Shown: positions 8,893-17,458 of the stretch, piece after piece
Numbering within the stretch: position 1 is the stretch's first letter
Layout: every line of letters starts with the position of its first letter
Assembly: GCA_024279865.1 (NCBI GenBank)
Contig: JAJRRC010000022.1
Coordinates: 1-64,000, forward strand
Length of the DNA: 64,000 nt
Source of the DNA: Planctomycetota bacterium
GTDB taxonomy: Bacteria > Planctomycetota > Phycisphaerae > Phycisphaerales > Phycisphaeraceae
Reading direction: 5' to 3'
Program-made: the position numbers and the translations under genes
Notes under the pieces: generated by a model
Database searches by the model: none
The model's input: the letters and a program-made list of their open reading frames with translations, nothing else
Told to the model about the DNA's origin: nothing

Positions 8893-8919
8893 CAAAAGTT
8901 ATGTAAGAAGCTATGAAAA

Positions 8920-8957
8920 GAAGCTATCAGCCATCAGCTATCAGTCATCAGTAAGAG
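8920..8957 (-). repeat. Heptameric CTGAYAR repeat array, copy 2
   Basis: On the + strand it reads GCTATCAGCCATCAGCTATC and then AGTCATCAGTAAGAG, which is the reverse orientation relative to copy 1. It occupies most of the gap between the GspJ-like and GspK-like genes. Confidence 0.7.
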
Positions 8958-9005
8958 GGGATATTCGGAGTGAATACTTGCGACTCTCTGATTAGGAGAA
9001 CTGCT

Positions 9006-12000
9006 ATGAAAACCAACACTTTTCAAAATCCACGTGGCTCGGTCATGCTTATGGTCGTTGTTGTTCTGGTCCTCTTGGCCATGATCGGTACTGCTTACCT
9101 GCAAGTGGCTCGACTGGACCGCGTGGCGACTGCTCAACTGACGACCAATAACATTGATATCGTTGCCGCGGCGGTCACGTCCTATATCAGTGATGTTTTA
9201 AAAAATGATCTTCTGGATGATACGCAGCAATTTCTATTTACCGCCGGTGAAGATGAGCCTTATGACTATCCGTGGACGAACACAAGTGCCCCAGGCTATG
9301 ACGTTCAGGACAGTAGTGGCGGCCTACTGGGCACGGCACAGGGGGGCAAAAACGATGATACATGGCTCGCTTCGACGGAGCCGGACTTTGGTGCTACAGC
9401 AGCGAATACGGATGATGTCTGGCCTCATCTAACCAACCTGACAGGGGTGTTGTTGCGAATACGTAAGGATCGGGCCCAGCCAGAGGAATATGTTACGGAC
9501 AATTCCACGATCTATCTAGGTAGAGATACCAACGTTAAGATTGCCAGTGCCACCAATTCACTTTCCTATGTGGTAGGTTCGCCGACCAATACTTGGACTC
9601 TTGGTGCCGATGCTGATGGCGATGGGGTGCTTGACAGTCGTTGGACGTGGGCGCCCATTCGCCAGATATCAGGCATCAGCTATGTCATGGCGGTGCGGAT
9701 TGTAGACAACAGTGCGATGCTTAATGCCAATGTGGCATTGAGCCAGGTCAGTGCAGCCAATGCCTATGATGCCGACACCATTGGCATGGACGCGCCGCGA
9801 TGGGCGTTCCCCACCACGTTGGACTTCGGCAATTTCTACTTCAGCACTGATGCTGCGCCTACCGACGCCAAGCTGCAAGACTTTCTGGAGTATCGCCTGG
9901 GTATGGCCACCATTTCCACACGCATACCCTGGGACATTGGCCCAAACACAACGGACTTCAACAAAACGCGTTTTGGTTTCTGGCTTGATGCTGCTCGACG
10001 CTGGGGGAATTTTGATGCCGCGTTTGTATCACTGAACAACAACGATGAATTGGAATTGAGACACCGAAACGGGCTGAACAATCTGAACATTGATACGAAT
10101 ATCGAATTGAACGCTCAGGGGATGGATGCGTTTCTACGTCAAGGTGATACGGAATTGGCCTACACCGATATAACGGGACTCAAGGGCGTGGTGGGTACGC
10201 CCACGGTGCAGGAGTTTTTTGAACTAGAACCCCGCCATCAATTGACAACCACCAGCGGAGCAGCGACCTATGCGATGGCGTTGCCTGACGAACCGGGAAC
10301 CACCCCCATTACGCACAATGGCATTGTCTATAGTAACGCCAATGGGAACATGACCGTCTTTAACGATCTTGGAATTCTGTTTAAGGAGGACATCAACACG
10401 CTGGCATTGCAAACGACCGCGACCAATTTATCTCTGGAAATTCGCAAGGTGATTGAGCGTGGCACGTTCACCATTCCGCCTCATGTCAATTCGGTCGGGG
10501 GACTGACGGCAGAGCAGAAGCTCGAATACTTTGCCAACCAGGCTGCCGTCTCGATTCAGGACGCGGTGGACCCGGACAATCATCTGCGGGTTTATCAGGG
10601 ACGTTATGGCCTCGAAGCATTGCCCGTGATTACAGAAGTCTATATTCAGCGAGCGTACAAGGTTTCGGCTGCCATACCTGCCGGGGCAGGAGCGCCCACG
10701 TTGCCGACCAATGGGGAATGGGCTGCAACAGTCACGACCTCGACCAGTGAAAAAACCGGCTGGGCCATTGAAATTCGCAACCCCTATCAGCGCCCGATCC
10801 GTTTGAAGGATGTCTTTCTCTATATCGATGGGACAAGAATTGGAACTTCCGATTTAGATAGTATTTTTGGACTCAGGTTGGCAAGCGACACATGGGATCG
10901 ACAACTTTATCCTGGCCAGACGTTGATTGTGTACAAAGACTCAACAACCCCCCATGCTGACGGGCGTAATAGCATCATTTCTTTGCTCCCAACCTTTGCA
11001 GTATGGACCACTTCTACCAGCTATTCCGTCGGCGACAAAGTTTGGCAATCAGGCAAAGGCTATCAATGTATCAGTGCTCACACTTCCTCGGGAACAAACC
11101 AGCCAGGCAGTGTTGCGGGGCCACTGACATGGCAGCTTATCCGGGTAGAAGAAAACTACTCCACCTTCGATTGGCCAGAGGACCTCAATGGCACGGTAAG
11201 CGTGGAACTGCGTGCGAAAAACCAGCAAAGTGGTTTGGAACTACCTTGGCCTTATGACAAGTACACAGCAGTGAAGTGGGCCTCGGCAGATTCAAGACCG
11301 TTCAGTAGCGTTTTGTTGCCGATGCCCAACGGCTATTGGACCATCGGCACAACCTATACCGCCGGACAGATCGTGCGGTCGCCGAATGCCTCGTATCGGG
11401 CTTATAAACGATTGAGTATCAACCCCGGGCCTGAGACCGCTGCGGAGGAACCCGAAGTGGGAGGATTTTGGGCGAACCACTGGGAACTGGCACCAGAAGC
11501 AGACACGGTCTATCTACAATCCAGTCGTATCGGCAGTAGCCGTGGTATCAATCGGCTGGCAAGCCTACCTAACTCGGCAGATACCGATACCGCTGTTTTT
11601 CGGTCACTGCGAGCAGAGACATTTCGCGATTACCTTCCTCGCTTGGGAAAAGTAGATAAACGCAACGTAGATTGGGTCACTGCCATCTCCTATTCCCCAG
11701 GCAATATCGTCTTCAATAGCAGTGTCAGTGGAGGCGATAATAAAACCTATCTTTGCCAAATTGCACACACATCGTCCGTCAGTAACCGACCGGACGTGGG
11801 GACTGCCGATTGGCGAGAAATCCCGCCCGGCGGAGCGCAGGATAAATTTGATCCCACCAATTCCCAGATCGTCTTGACCGATACGGTGACCGCCGAGCAA
11901 TGGAACGTGAATAAACCTTATGCCATCGGCGATGCGGTGAGTAATAGCAATGGTGTTGTTTTCACCTGCATTGCAGCCAATACGGGGGGAACCGAACCCA

Positions 12001-12839
12001 CGGCACCGACCGCGTCTTGGGTTTTACACTGGCGGGACGAGCAACCTGTCTCACACATCATAGAACTGTCGGAGATGATTCTCGCAGGCCCTGACAGCAC
12101 ACGCACCATCAGAGATATCGTCAATCAGGCAGCAAGCCTCGACGCTCTGCGGCTGGATATGGTAAGCAGCAGTACCACCTATGTCGGGGGGGGCCAACTG
12201 GCGATCCCTCATGCCATCGCACTGATGCACCGATTCACCACGACCTACCCAAGCACGGACGGGGAGGATAATGACGGCGATACGGACATTGATGAACCGG
12301 GTGAATCCCTGGTGCCTGGCCTGATTAACTTCAATACCGCGCCAACGCATCTACTTGAAAAAATCCTGCCCATTGCCAACGCCACATTGCGGTCCGATGT
12401 GGTCGCAGCCATTAAAGCCTATCGAGAGGGTGCAGGTCGCCTGACCAACTGGCGAACAGCCCAAGGATTTGCCTATACGGAAGAAATTCATCGGGCGTTG
12501 ACAGCAGCATCAAGTGCAAATCTGACCAGTGGCCCCTTTGCCGGTGACACGGATATGATCGGGACCACGGTGGTTGATTTCAACAATCCCACCCAATTAG
12601 TGCCTGATGGCATTGCTGACGACCGCGAAGAAGAAATGATGCTCTCCAAGTGGCTCAGTCAGGTTGGCACCACGCGCAGTGATATCTTTACTGCTTACAT
12701 TCTCCTCAAGGGCTACCCGGCAGGGAATTTCTGGCTCGGAGCAGTGGAGTCCAAACGGCTGCTGGTCGTCTTTGATCGATCGGGCATTGTCACTGGCACT
12801 GAGCCTGTGAAAGTGCTAGGCATCTTCGAAGTCAACTAA
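9006..12839 (+). CDS. Giant GspK-like minor pseudopilin with four chitin-binding-like modules
   Basis: The ATG at 9006 follows AGGAG at 8994-8998 with 7-base spacing; an in-frame GTG at 8970 would add 12 residues. This gives 1277 aa. The N-terminus PRG|SVMLMVVVVLVLLAMIGTA is a prepilin-like helix lacking Glu5, as in GspK. About 200-450 resembles the GspK body, and near 1104 is GLINFNTAPTHLLEKILPI, the helix-hairpin-helix-like INxNTA motif of GspK. It is preceded by an acidic DGEDNDGDTDIDEPGE loop that may bind calcium. Between about 660 and 1015 are four copies of a W-x-Y-x2-GD-x-V-x-Y-x-C-x2-AHTS pattern (about 663-710, 776-832, 888-942 and 964-1013) resembling CBM5/12 chitin-binding modules. 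The paralogue at 13591 lacks these modules. GspK caps the pseudopilus tip, so carbohydrate-binding modules there would face the exterior; that role is inference. Confidence 0.82.
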   Translation: MKTNTFQNPRGSVMLMVVVVLVLLAMIGTAYLQVARLDRVATAQLTTNNIDIVAAAVTSYISDVLKNDLLDDTQQFLFTAGEDEPYDYPWTNTSAPGYDVQDSSGGLLGTAQGGKNDDTWLASTEPDFGATAANTDDVWPHLTNLTGVLLRIRKDRAQPEEYVTDNSTIYLGRDTNVKIASATNSLSYVVGSPTNTWTLGADADGDGVLDSRWTWAPIRQISGISYVMAVRIVDNSAMLNANVALSQVSAANAYDADTIGMDAPRWAFPTTLDFGNFYFSTDAAPTDAKLQDFLEYRLGMATISTRIPWDIGPNTTDFNKTRFGFWLDAARRWGNFDAAFVSLNNNDELELRHRNGLNNLNIDTNIELNAQGMDAFLRQGDTELAYTDITGLKGVVGTPTVQEFFELEPRHQLTTTSGAATYAMALPDEPGTTPITHNGIVYSNANGNMTVFNDLGILFKEDINTLALQTTATNLSLEIRKVIERGTFTIPPHVNSVGGLTAEQKLEYFANQAAVSIQDAVDPDNHLRVYQGRYGLEALPVITEVYIQRAYKVSAAIPAGAGAPTLPTNGEWAATVTTSTSEKTGWAIEIRNPYQRPIRLKDVFLYIDGTRIGTSDLDSIFGLRLASDTWDRQLYPGQTLIVYKDSTTPHADGRNSIISLLPTFAVWTTSTSYSVGDKVWQSGKGYQCISAHTSSGTNQPGSVAGPLTWQLIRVEENYSTFDWPEDLNGTVSVELRAKNQQSGLELPWPYDKYTAVKWASADSRPFSSVLLPMPNGYWTIGTTYTAGQIVRSPNASYRAYKRLSINPGPETAAEEPEVGGFWANHWELAPEADTVYLQSSRIGSSRGINRLASLPNSADTDTAVFRSLRAETFRDYLPRLGKVDKRNVDWVTAISYSPGNIVFNSSVSGGDNKTYLCQIAHTSSVSNRPDVGTADWREIPPGGAQDKFDPTNSQIVLTDTVTAEQWNVNKPYAIGDAVSNSNGVVFTCIAANTGGTEPTAPTASWVLHWRDEQPVSHIIELSEMILAGPDSTRTIRDIVNQAASLDALRLDMVSSSTTYVGGGQLAIPHAIALMHRFTTTYPSTDGEDNDGDTDIDEPGESLVPGLINFNTAPTHLLEKILPIANATLRSDVVAAIKAYREGAGRLTNWRTAQGFAYTEEIHRALTAASSANLTSGPFAGDTDMIGTTVVDFNNPTQLVPDGIADDREEEMMLSKWLSQVGTTRSDIFTAYILLKGYPAGNFWLGAVESKRLLVVFDRSGIVTGTEPVKVLGIFEVN

Positions 12840-13008
12840 AATAGGGTTCGTCTATTTGTCACGCTTAGGACAACCTCAAAGGGGAATCCGACCCTTCAGC
12901 AGACTTCAGGGTGCGGCGTTGTGATGATCACAGGTGAACTGTGAGCTATCACCATGCGGAACCTTGAAGGCTCCCCTCTTCAGGACGTTATACCAATCGC
13001 AACTGAAT

Positions 13009-13056
13009 TCTTCCGCCCCCGCCCCCGGAATCGCCCCGGAAGCGCCCCGGTTTCTT
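13009..13056. repeat. C-rich CCCCCGGAA repeat cluster
   Basis: Tandem variants CCGCCCCCGCCCCCGGAATC, then GCCCCGGAAG and CGCCCCGG, with roughly 12-base periodicity in the second half. They belong to the same family as the copies at 3971, 29302 and 35514. Confidence 0.65.
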
Positions 13057-13118
13057 GTGTACGTGGCTTTTTTAAGTGGTCAGTAAGAAACAGAGCAGAA
13101 AAGGATGGAAACTTCAGA

Positions 13119-13243
13119 TAGAGCCGTTTGCGTAAATAAACGATGATCATGCTTAAGCTGATCGTTTGAAAACAGCCGCACGCTTACAGCGTGCGCGTCG
13201 GATCCCCCAATACAAGTGGAGATCATTTACGCAAGTTGCTCTA
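13119..13243. mobile_element. MITE-like 125-bp palindromic element
   Basis: Terminal inverted repeats TAGAGCCGTTTGCGTAAAT (13119-13137) and the complement of TAGAGCAACTTGCGTAAAT (13225-13243) match at 16 of 19 bases. Inside lie a second inverted pair AAACGAT/ATCGTTT and a central hairpin at 13177-13195. It has no coding capacity. A non-autonomous transposon-like origin is inference; no second full copy is seen in the window. Confidence 0.4.
13164..13200 (+). repeat. Interspersed hairpin repeat (CGCACGCT/AGCGTGCG), copy 1
   Basis: CGTTTGAAAACAGC leads into an 8-bp perfect stem, CGCACGCT (13177-13184) and AGCGTGCG (13188-13195), with loop TAC. Similar units occur at 18555 and 31626. Confidence 0.75.
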
Positions 13244-13271
13244 AAGCTGGCAAACCGTGTCCGATTATCTT

Positions 13272-13302
13272 CTCTTACTGACAACTGATAACTGAGAGCT
13301 TT
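13272..13302 (+). repeat. Heptameric CTGAYAR repeat array, copy 3
   Basis: Reads CTCTTACTGACAACTGATAA, then CTGAGAGCTTTAA. Same orientation as copy 1. Confidence 0.65.
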
Positions 13303-13590
13303 AAAAACTTTCATCAAGAAAATTCCCATACCCAATGGGTCTATCAACCCTGTAAACAACCCTTGTATTTTGTGCGGTTTGTAGGGACTCGTTCTATTTT
13401 TTTGTCTGTTGCGATTGAAACATCTCTTTGGAATGCCTCTCTATTTGCAAGACCAACGCGTCGTTCTTTAGGTTCTGTACCGACTGTTCGGTTTTGAATC
13501 TCGTTGTTCAAAATTCATTCTTGCCTTTGGGTAAATATGACATGCGTGACCAGTCGATCTGATCGTTGAAACCCCATGGGAGCAACGGGC

Positions 13591-14814
13591 ATGACTTGTA
13601 CATTCAATGCGTCAATTGGTAAACAACCTTGCGTCAAACAGCGAGGGTCCGTCATGCTATTGACGGTCGTCTCACTACTGATGCTCTCCATGATCGGCAT
13701 GGCTTACTTGCAGGTCAGCCGCCTCGACCGCGTCACCGCAGCACAAATTTCAACCAATAACATTGATATCGTCGCGGCAGCAGTGTCAGCCTATATCGGC
13801 GAAACGCTGGTGAATGACCTAGTCGACCCACAAGGGAACTTCTTTAACGAAGCCAATGGCATCGAGTCCTACGATTATCCGTGGACAAACCCCGAGGTGA
13901 ACTTTAGTGTCCTCAAAGCAGATGGCTCGACCGCCATCGCCCAAGGTGGCCTGCTAGACGACTCTTGGCTGGCCTCAACCGAACCTGACTTTTCAGGGAG
14001 TGAACCAAAGTGGCCTCACCTGACCAACCTCAACGGCATCTTTCTGGAATTGCCTCGATCAGACAAAAATAAAAAACAGCCCAAAGAACGGGTTCTCAAA
14101 GGTAGTAACCCACAAAAAACCGATACCAATGTACCCATCACAGGCAATAAATCTCTGACCGAGTCAAGCAGCAAATATGAAGCACCGGGTGTGGATGCTG
14201 ATGGCGATGGTATTGTCGATAGCCGTTGGACATGGGCAACCATCCGCCAGATTTCAGGCATCAGCTACATCATGGCGGTTCGGATTGTGGACAACAGTGC
14301 GATGCTCAACGCGAACGTGGCCTTGAGTCAGGTCAGTGCAGCGGACACGTTTGATACGTCCACCCAAGGCACCGATGCCCCGCGATGGAGCTATCCGACA
14401 GAACTAGACTTGGGCAATTTTGTCTTCAAGTCCGGCGGCACCGCCACGGAACTCCAACAGTTTCTCAAATATCGTCTGGGAACCACGACCACGCCACCCT
14501 TGCCTTTGCCTTGGACGGGCGCGGTTGATTCACGGGCTTTTTTCTGGCTGGCGGGACCGAGTTTGTTTGGCAATTTTAATAGTGCCAATCTGGGCTTCAC
14601 CACCAACTATCGTAAATTAAGCATTGTGGATGAACTGGAACTGCGTTACAAAAATGGCTTGAACAATGACCGCGCGACGACCACGATTGAATCAACGTCC
14701 AATGGATTGTTTGGTTTGTTACGGGAATCTGCCACGGGTGAAGCGAGTTATACCGATGTGTCTGGCGTGACGTCGATGCAGACTTTTTTGAAAATGAACC
14801 GCGTCATCAAATGA
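13591..14814 (+). CDS. GspK-like minor pseudopilin, N-terminal part of a frameshifted gene
   Basis: Paralogue of the first third of the protein at 9006: both share AYLQVxRLDRV, TNNIDIVAAAV, YDYPWTN, RQISGISY, MAVRIVDNSAMLNANVALSQ and DELELRxxNGLNN. ATG at 13591 has GGGAG 8 bases upstream; an in-frame ATG at 13576 would add five residues. The N-terminus has the KQRGSVMLLTVVSLLMLSMIG helix. The frame ends at a TGA after TFLKMNRVIK, where the paralogue continues QEFFELEPRHQL. Adding one T to the six-T run at about 14785-14790 restores TFFENEPRHQM and joins this frame to the 14811 frame. The gene is therefore one coding unit split by a single-base frameshift. Whether this is a real mutation, slippage or an assembly error is not decidable here. 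Confidence 0.75.
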   Translation: MTCTFNASIGKQPCVKQRGSVMLLTVVSLLMLSMIGMAYLQVSRLDRVTAAQISTNNIDIVAAAVSAYIGETLVNDLVDPQGNFFNEANGIESYDYPWTNPEVNFSVLKADGSTAIAQGGLLDDSWLASTEPDFSGSEPKWPHLTNLNGIFLELPRSDKNKKQPKERVLKGSNPQKTDTNVPITGNKSLTESSSKYEAPGVDADGDGIVDSRWTWATIRQISGISYIMAVRIVDNSAMLNANVALSQVSAADTFDTSTQGTDAPRWSYPTELDLGNFVFKSGGTATELQQFLKYRLGTTTTPPLPLPWTGAVDSRAFFWLAGPSLFGNFNSANLGFTTNYRKLSIVDELELRYKNGLNNDRATTTIESTSNGLFGLLRESATGEASYTDVSGVTSMQTFLKMNRVIK

Positions 14815-16865
14815 CTTTATTTAGTGGGGCATCGATTGCCACATTGCCGTTGCCTGGCGAAACGGGGCTGGTGGTGAAGCGTGACTTGAACATGATGGTT
14901 CAAAACGCACCCGCTGAATTAGCGACTCAAATCCAGGCTGTTTTTAATGTGGGCGAGACTCCTCACTTGCCTGAGGGCATTGCCAATGAGCAAGCCTTGG
15001 CGGATCAGCTCACCGCCAATTTGGTGGATTACGCCGACGCGGACAATCAATTGACCGAGCAGGATGGGCGGTTTGGTTTTGAAGCGTTGCCAACATTAAC
15101 TGAAGTCTATGTTCAACGGCCTTACACGGTAGCGTTTGCTTTTCAGTGGCCTTATTCACCACAACGGTGGTACATGGTCATGCTCTCGGCAGACGCGCAG
15201 CACCAACCTGGCTATGCGGTGGAAATCCGCAACCCCTTCTCCCATCCGATTAGCCTCACGAACGTTCATCTGTATGCAGACTCAACGAAACTTGTCAACG
15301 GCCTCACGGGCGTGACGGACCTTGATGCCATTGCAGGGGCCTCGCTTGCGTCAGCCAATGGTGGGGATCGCAGGCTACTACCTGGGCAAGCTCTTGTGCT
15401 GTATCGCAATTCGGACATTTCAGGGAACAGCAATGGAGACCATGATATCACCTCGCTGATTGAAGATGACTCGCCTGCGGGCATCACGTCGCCGATTCGG
15501 GTGAGCATAGATGACCAGCCGTTGTTGGTTGCCGACAGCATGTGGTCCGGCGGCAGCAATCTTCAAGCACGCGATATCAGTTTTGAATTGCGAGCAGAAG
15601 ATGCTCAGGGCAATGAACTCACGTGGCCTTACAGCCAAATCAATGGTAAATCGTTCCGCACCAACACCAGCTCCCTCATCGACTTTGGCATTGTGCGAAC
15701 CAATGCAATCAACCTTGTCGGCCAAACGGTTTACACGCAATACAGTCGTTTTGCCAACCCCAAAGGACTCAATGCACTGGCCTATGCCTCGCCCCAGATG
15801 CAGGCGAATCAAACGCCTGTCACCTTTAATTTCTGGGATCTATTTTTCGGGGGCACGCCTCAGTTTATCGAGGTACATGACCGACTTGGGCTAGAAGACA
15901 AATCCAATGTCCAGTCACAAACCAATCTGCCTGGCAATATCAACAAGACCTATTACGCGTTGGGATTTTCTGGCGAAAAGTTTGATACAACCGCCAATCA
16001 ATGGATCATCAGCAATGAAGCTTTTGACTCTGTTGGAGAAATCGCTCATGTGCCTGTGGTCGGTCCGGACCCGACCCGCACGCTAGCCACAGCGCTCGAC
16101 CCAACCCATGCAGCCTCTACATTGGACTTGCATGACTTTATGCTCAACATTCATAGCGACCGACTCGTCAGCACCGACGACACCAGTGCCTTGGCGTTGC
16201 CCCATGCGTTGGTGTTAATGGAACGACTCGTCACACTTAGCCCTGATGAAGATGGGCTGGACAATGATGGCGATGGTGCAGCAGACGAGGCGGACCTTGA
16301 ACAGGATGAAATTTTCATTGCTGGCACGATTAATATCAACACCGCCACCGCAGGCTTGCTTAACAAAATCTTGCCGATTACGGATACCACGCTACGTGCA
16401 AATGTCGTGACCCATCTGCTGGCCTACCGTGACCAACAGGCTCCTTATGACAACACCAATCGTCATGTCGGAGGCAACTACCGCAACAGTCCGGGCATGG
16501 CCTTGGTCAGTGAACTGTACAACATCGACTCAAACGGCGGGACCAATATCCTCGCCACCAACAACAGTGATGACGATGCCATCAACAACACGGTGATTGA
16601 CTTTTTGGATAACCCTGATGCGGTCACCTCCGATGGCGTCAAAGATGATCGCGAAGAAGAAACCCTTCTCTCCCGCCAACTGGGGAACGTTTTATCAACC
16701 CGAAGCGATATCTTCACAGCCTACATCTATCTCCGAGGCTACCCCGCTGGAGACTTCCGCTTAGGAGCCATCGAAACCAAACGCTTCTTCGTGGTCTACG
16801 ACCGATCCCGTGTCGTCAATGCCCAGTCCCCCGCAAAAATCCTAGGCTTCTACGAAATGAGATAG
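14811..16865 (+). CDS. GspK-like minor pseudopilin, C-terminal part of a frameshifted gene
   Basis: C-terminal two thirds of the paralogue of the 9006 protein. The nominal ATG at 14811 overlaps the upstream stop but has no convincing ribosome site, and the first residues (MTLFSGASIATLPLPGE) align to the interior of the paralogue (LTTTSGAATYAMALPDE). Homologous landmarks are DGRFGFEALPTLTEVYVQRPY, GYAVEIRNPF, LLPGQALVLY, a calcium-like DEDGLDNDGDGAADEAD loop, the INxNTA motif in TININTATAGLLNKILPI, DDREEETLLSRQL, STRSDIFTAYIYLRGYPAGDF and an end at GFYEMR. The four chitin-binding-like modules of the paralogue are missing: the sequence passes directly from ELTWPYSQINGKSF to the conserved QYSRF segment. 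It converges with mreD, 11 bases away. Confidence 0.75.
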   Translation: MTLFSGASIATLPLPGETGLVVKRDLNMMVQNAPAELATQIQAVFNVGETPHLPEGIANEQALADQLTANLVDYADADNQLTEQDGRFGFEALPTLTEVYVQRPYTVAFAFQWPYSPQRWYMVMLSADAQHQPGYAVEIRNPFSHPISLTNVHLYADSTKLVNGLTGVTDLDAIAGASLASANGGDRRLLPGQALVLYRNSDISGNSNGDHDITSLIEDDSPAGITSPIRVSIDDQPLLVADSMWSGGSNLQARDISFELRAEDAQGNELTWPYSQINGKSFRTNTSSLIDFGIVRTNAINLVGQTVYTQYSRFANPKGLNALAYASPQMQANQTPVTFNFWDLFFGGTPQFIEVHDRLGLEDKSNVQSQTNLPGNINKTYYALGFSGEKFDTTANQWIISNEAFDSVGEIAHVPVVGPDPTRTLATALDPTHAASTLDLHDFMLNIHSDRLVSTDDTSALALPHALVLMERLVTLSPDEDGLDNDGDGAADEADLEQDEIFIAGTININTATAGLLNKILPITDTTLRANVVTHLLAYRDQQAPYDNTNRHVGGNYRNSPGMALVSELYNIDSNGGTNILATNNSDDDAINNTVIDFLDNPDAVTSDGVKDDREEETLLSRQLGNVLSTRSDIFTAYIYLRGYPAGDFRLGAIETKRFFVVYDRSRVVNAQSPAKILGFYEMR

Positions 16866-16885
16866 GCTTAAAGAACCTATCTCAT
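16857..16885. terminator. Hairpin bridging two convergent stop codons
   Basis: ATGAGATAGG (16857-16866) pairs with CCTATCTCAT (16876-16885) over a 9-base loop. It arises because both convergent genes end in Met-Arg-stop (ATGAGATAG). It may serve as a bidirectional 3' stem, but there is no T-tract on either strand. Confidence 0.35.
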
Positions 16886-17458
16886 CACGTAGCCGACTTG
16901 GCTTGGGCCGCGTGGGACGACAAAGCCAAACGCATGTTGCAATCGTCCCAGTAAGTAAATCAACAGCAATGAGGTGCATGTGGTATAGAGCAGGCTGCCA
17001 AAACGTCTCACCAGCTCATCGGCAGCAGACCAATTGGCAATCGGCTCACCCAACGGCCAAGGCATTGCACGCATGGTCAACACCGCCACCGCCACGAGAT
17101 GAATAAAAATACCCACGAGAAAAACCAAAGTAGCAGCACCTAGAACGGATCGTCTCACCACGCCTCGCAACTGCAACGCGACCCAAGACCCGACCACAAA
17201 CGCCAAGGTGGAAGGCCCAAGCAAAACAAGGTCTGCCCCTGCGCTGCCCGCTCGCACGGAAGTTGTCAGGTCTGTCAAAATGCCCAAAAACAAAAAGGCC
17301 CAAGCCACCGTCATTCGCGGGGCAAACATGGCCACGAATACCGCCAAAATTAAAATTAAATCAGGCCAAATACCATCACCAAACGAAAACAACGCACGCA
17401 ATCCCGTCTGCAAACCCAATAAAATATAAGCCACAATGAGAAACAACGGCCAACGCAT
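16877..17458 (-). CDS. mreD: Rod shape-determining protein MreD
   Basis: Integral membrane component of the elongasome that, with MreC and MreB, directs lateral peptidoglycan synthesis. It has 193 aa with about five hydrophobic segments: PLFLIVAYILLGLQTGL; WPDLILILAVFVAMF; WAFLFLGILTDL with the conserved GxLxDL turn; a middle pair of helices (LAFVVGSWVALQL and ATLVFLVGIFIHLVAVAVL); and the C-terminal LLYTTCTSLLLIYLLGRL. Length and topology fit MreD (about 160-190 aa). Its ATG overlaps or abuts the mreC stop at 17458, so the two are translationally coupled. It is the last gene of the mre run and converges on the broken GspK-like gene. Confidence 0.88.
   Translation of the reverse strand: MRWPLFLIVAYILLGLQTGLRALFSFGDGIWPDLILILAVFVAMFAPRMTVAWAFLFLGILTDLTTSVRAGSAGADLVLLGPSTLAFVVGSWVALQLRGVVRRSVLGAATLVFLVGIFIHLVAVAVLTMRAMPWPLGEPIANWSAADELVRRFGSLLYTTCTSLLLIYLLGRLQHAFGFVVPRGPSQVGYVMR

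Larger units (their letters stand above)
12840..13590. other. Repeat-rich intergenic region between the two GspK-like genes
   Basis: About 750 bases without a gene. It contains, in order, an ATACCAAT motif (12990-12997), a C-rich CCCCGGAA cluster (13009-13056), a 125-bp inverted-repeat element (13119-13243) enclosing a CGCACGCT hairpin, and a heptameric array (13272-13302). The last 250 bases are AT-rich, with no RNA gene recognised, and presumably hold the promoter of the second GspK-like gene. Confidence 0.6.

Noticed and set aside
13153-13359. 68-codon frame on the - strand between the GspK-like genes
   Set aside because: It reads through the inverted-repeat element and a heptameric array; no support as a gene.
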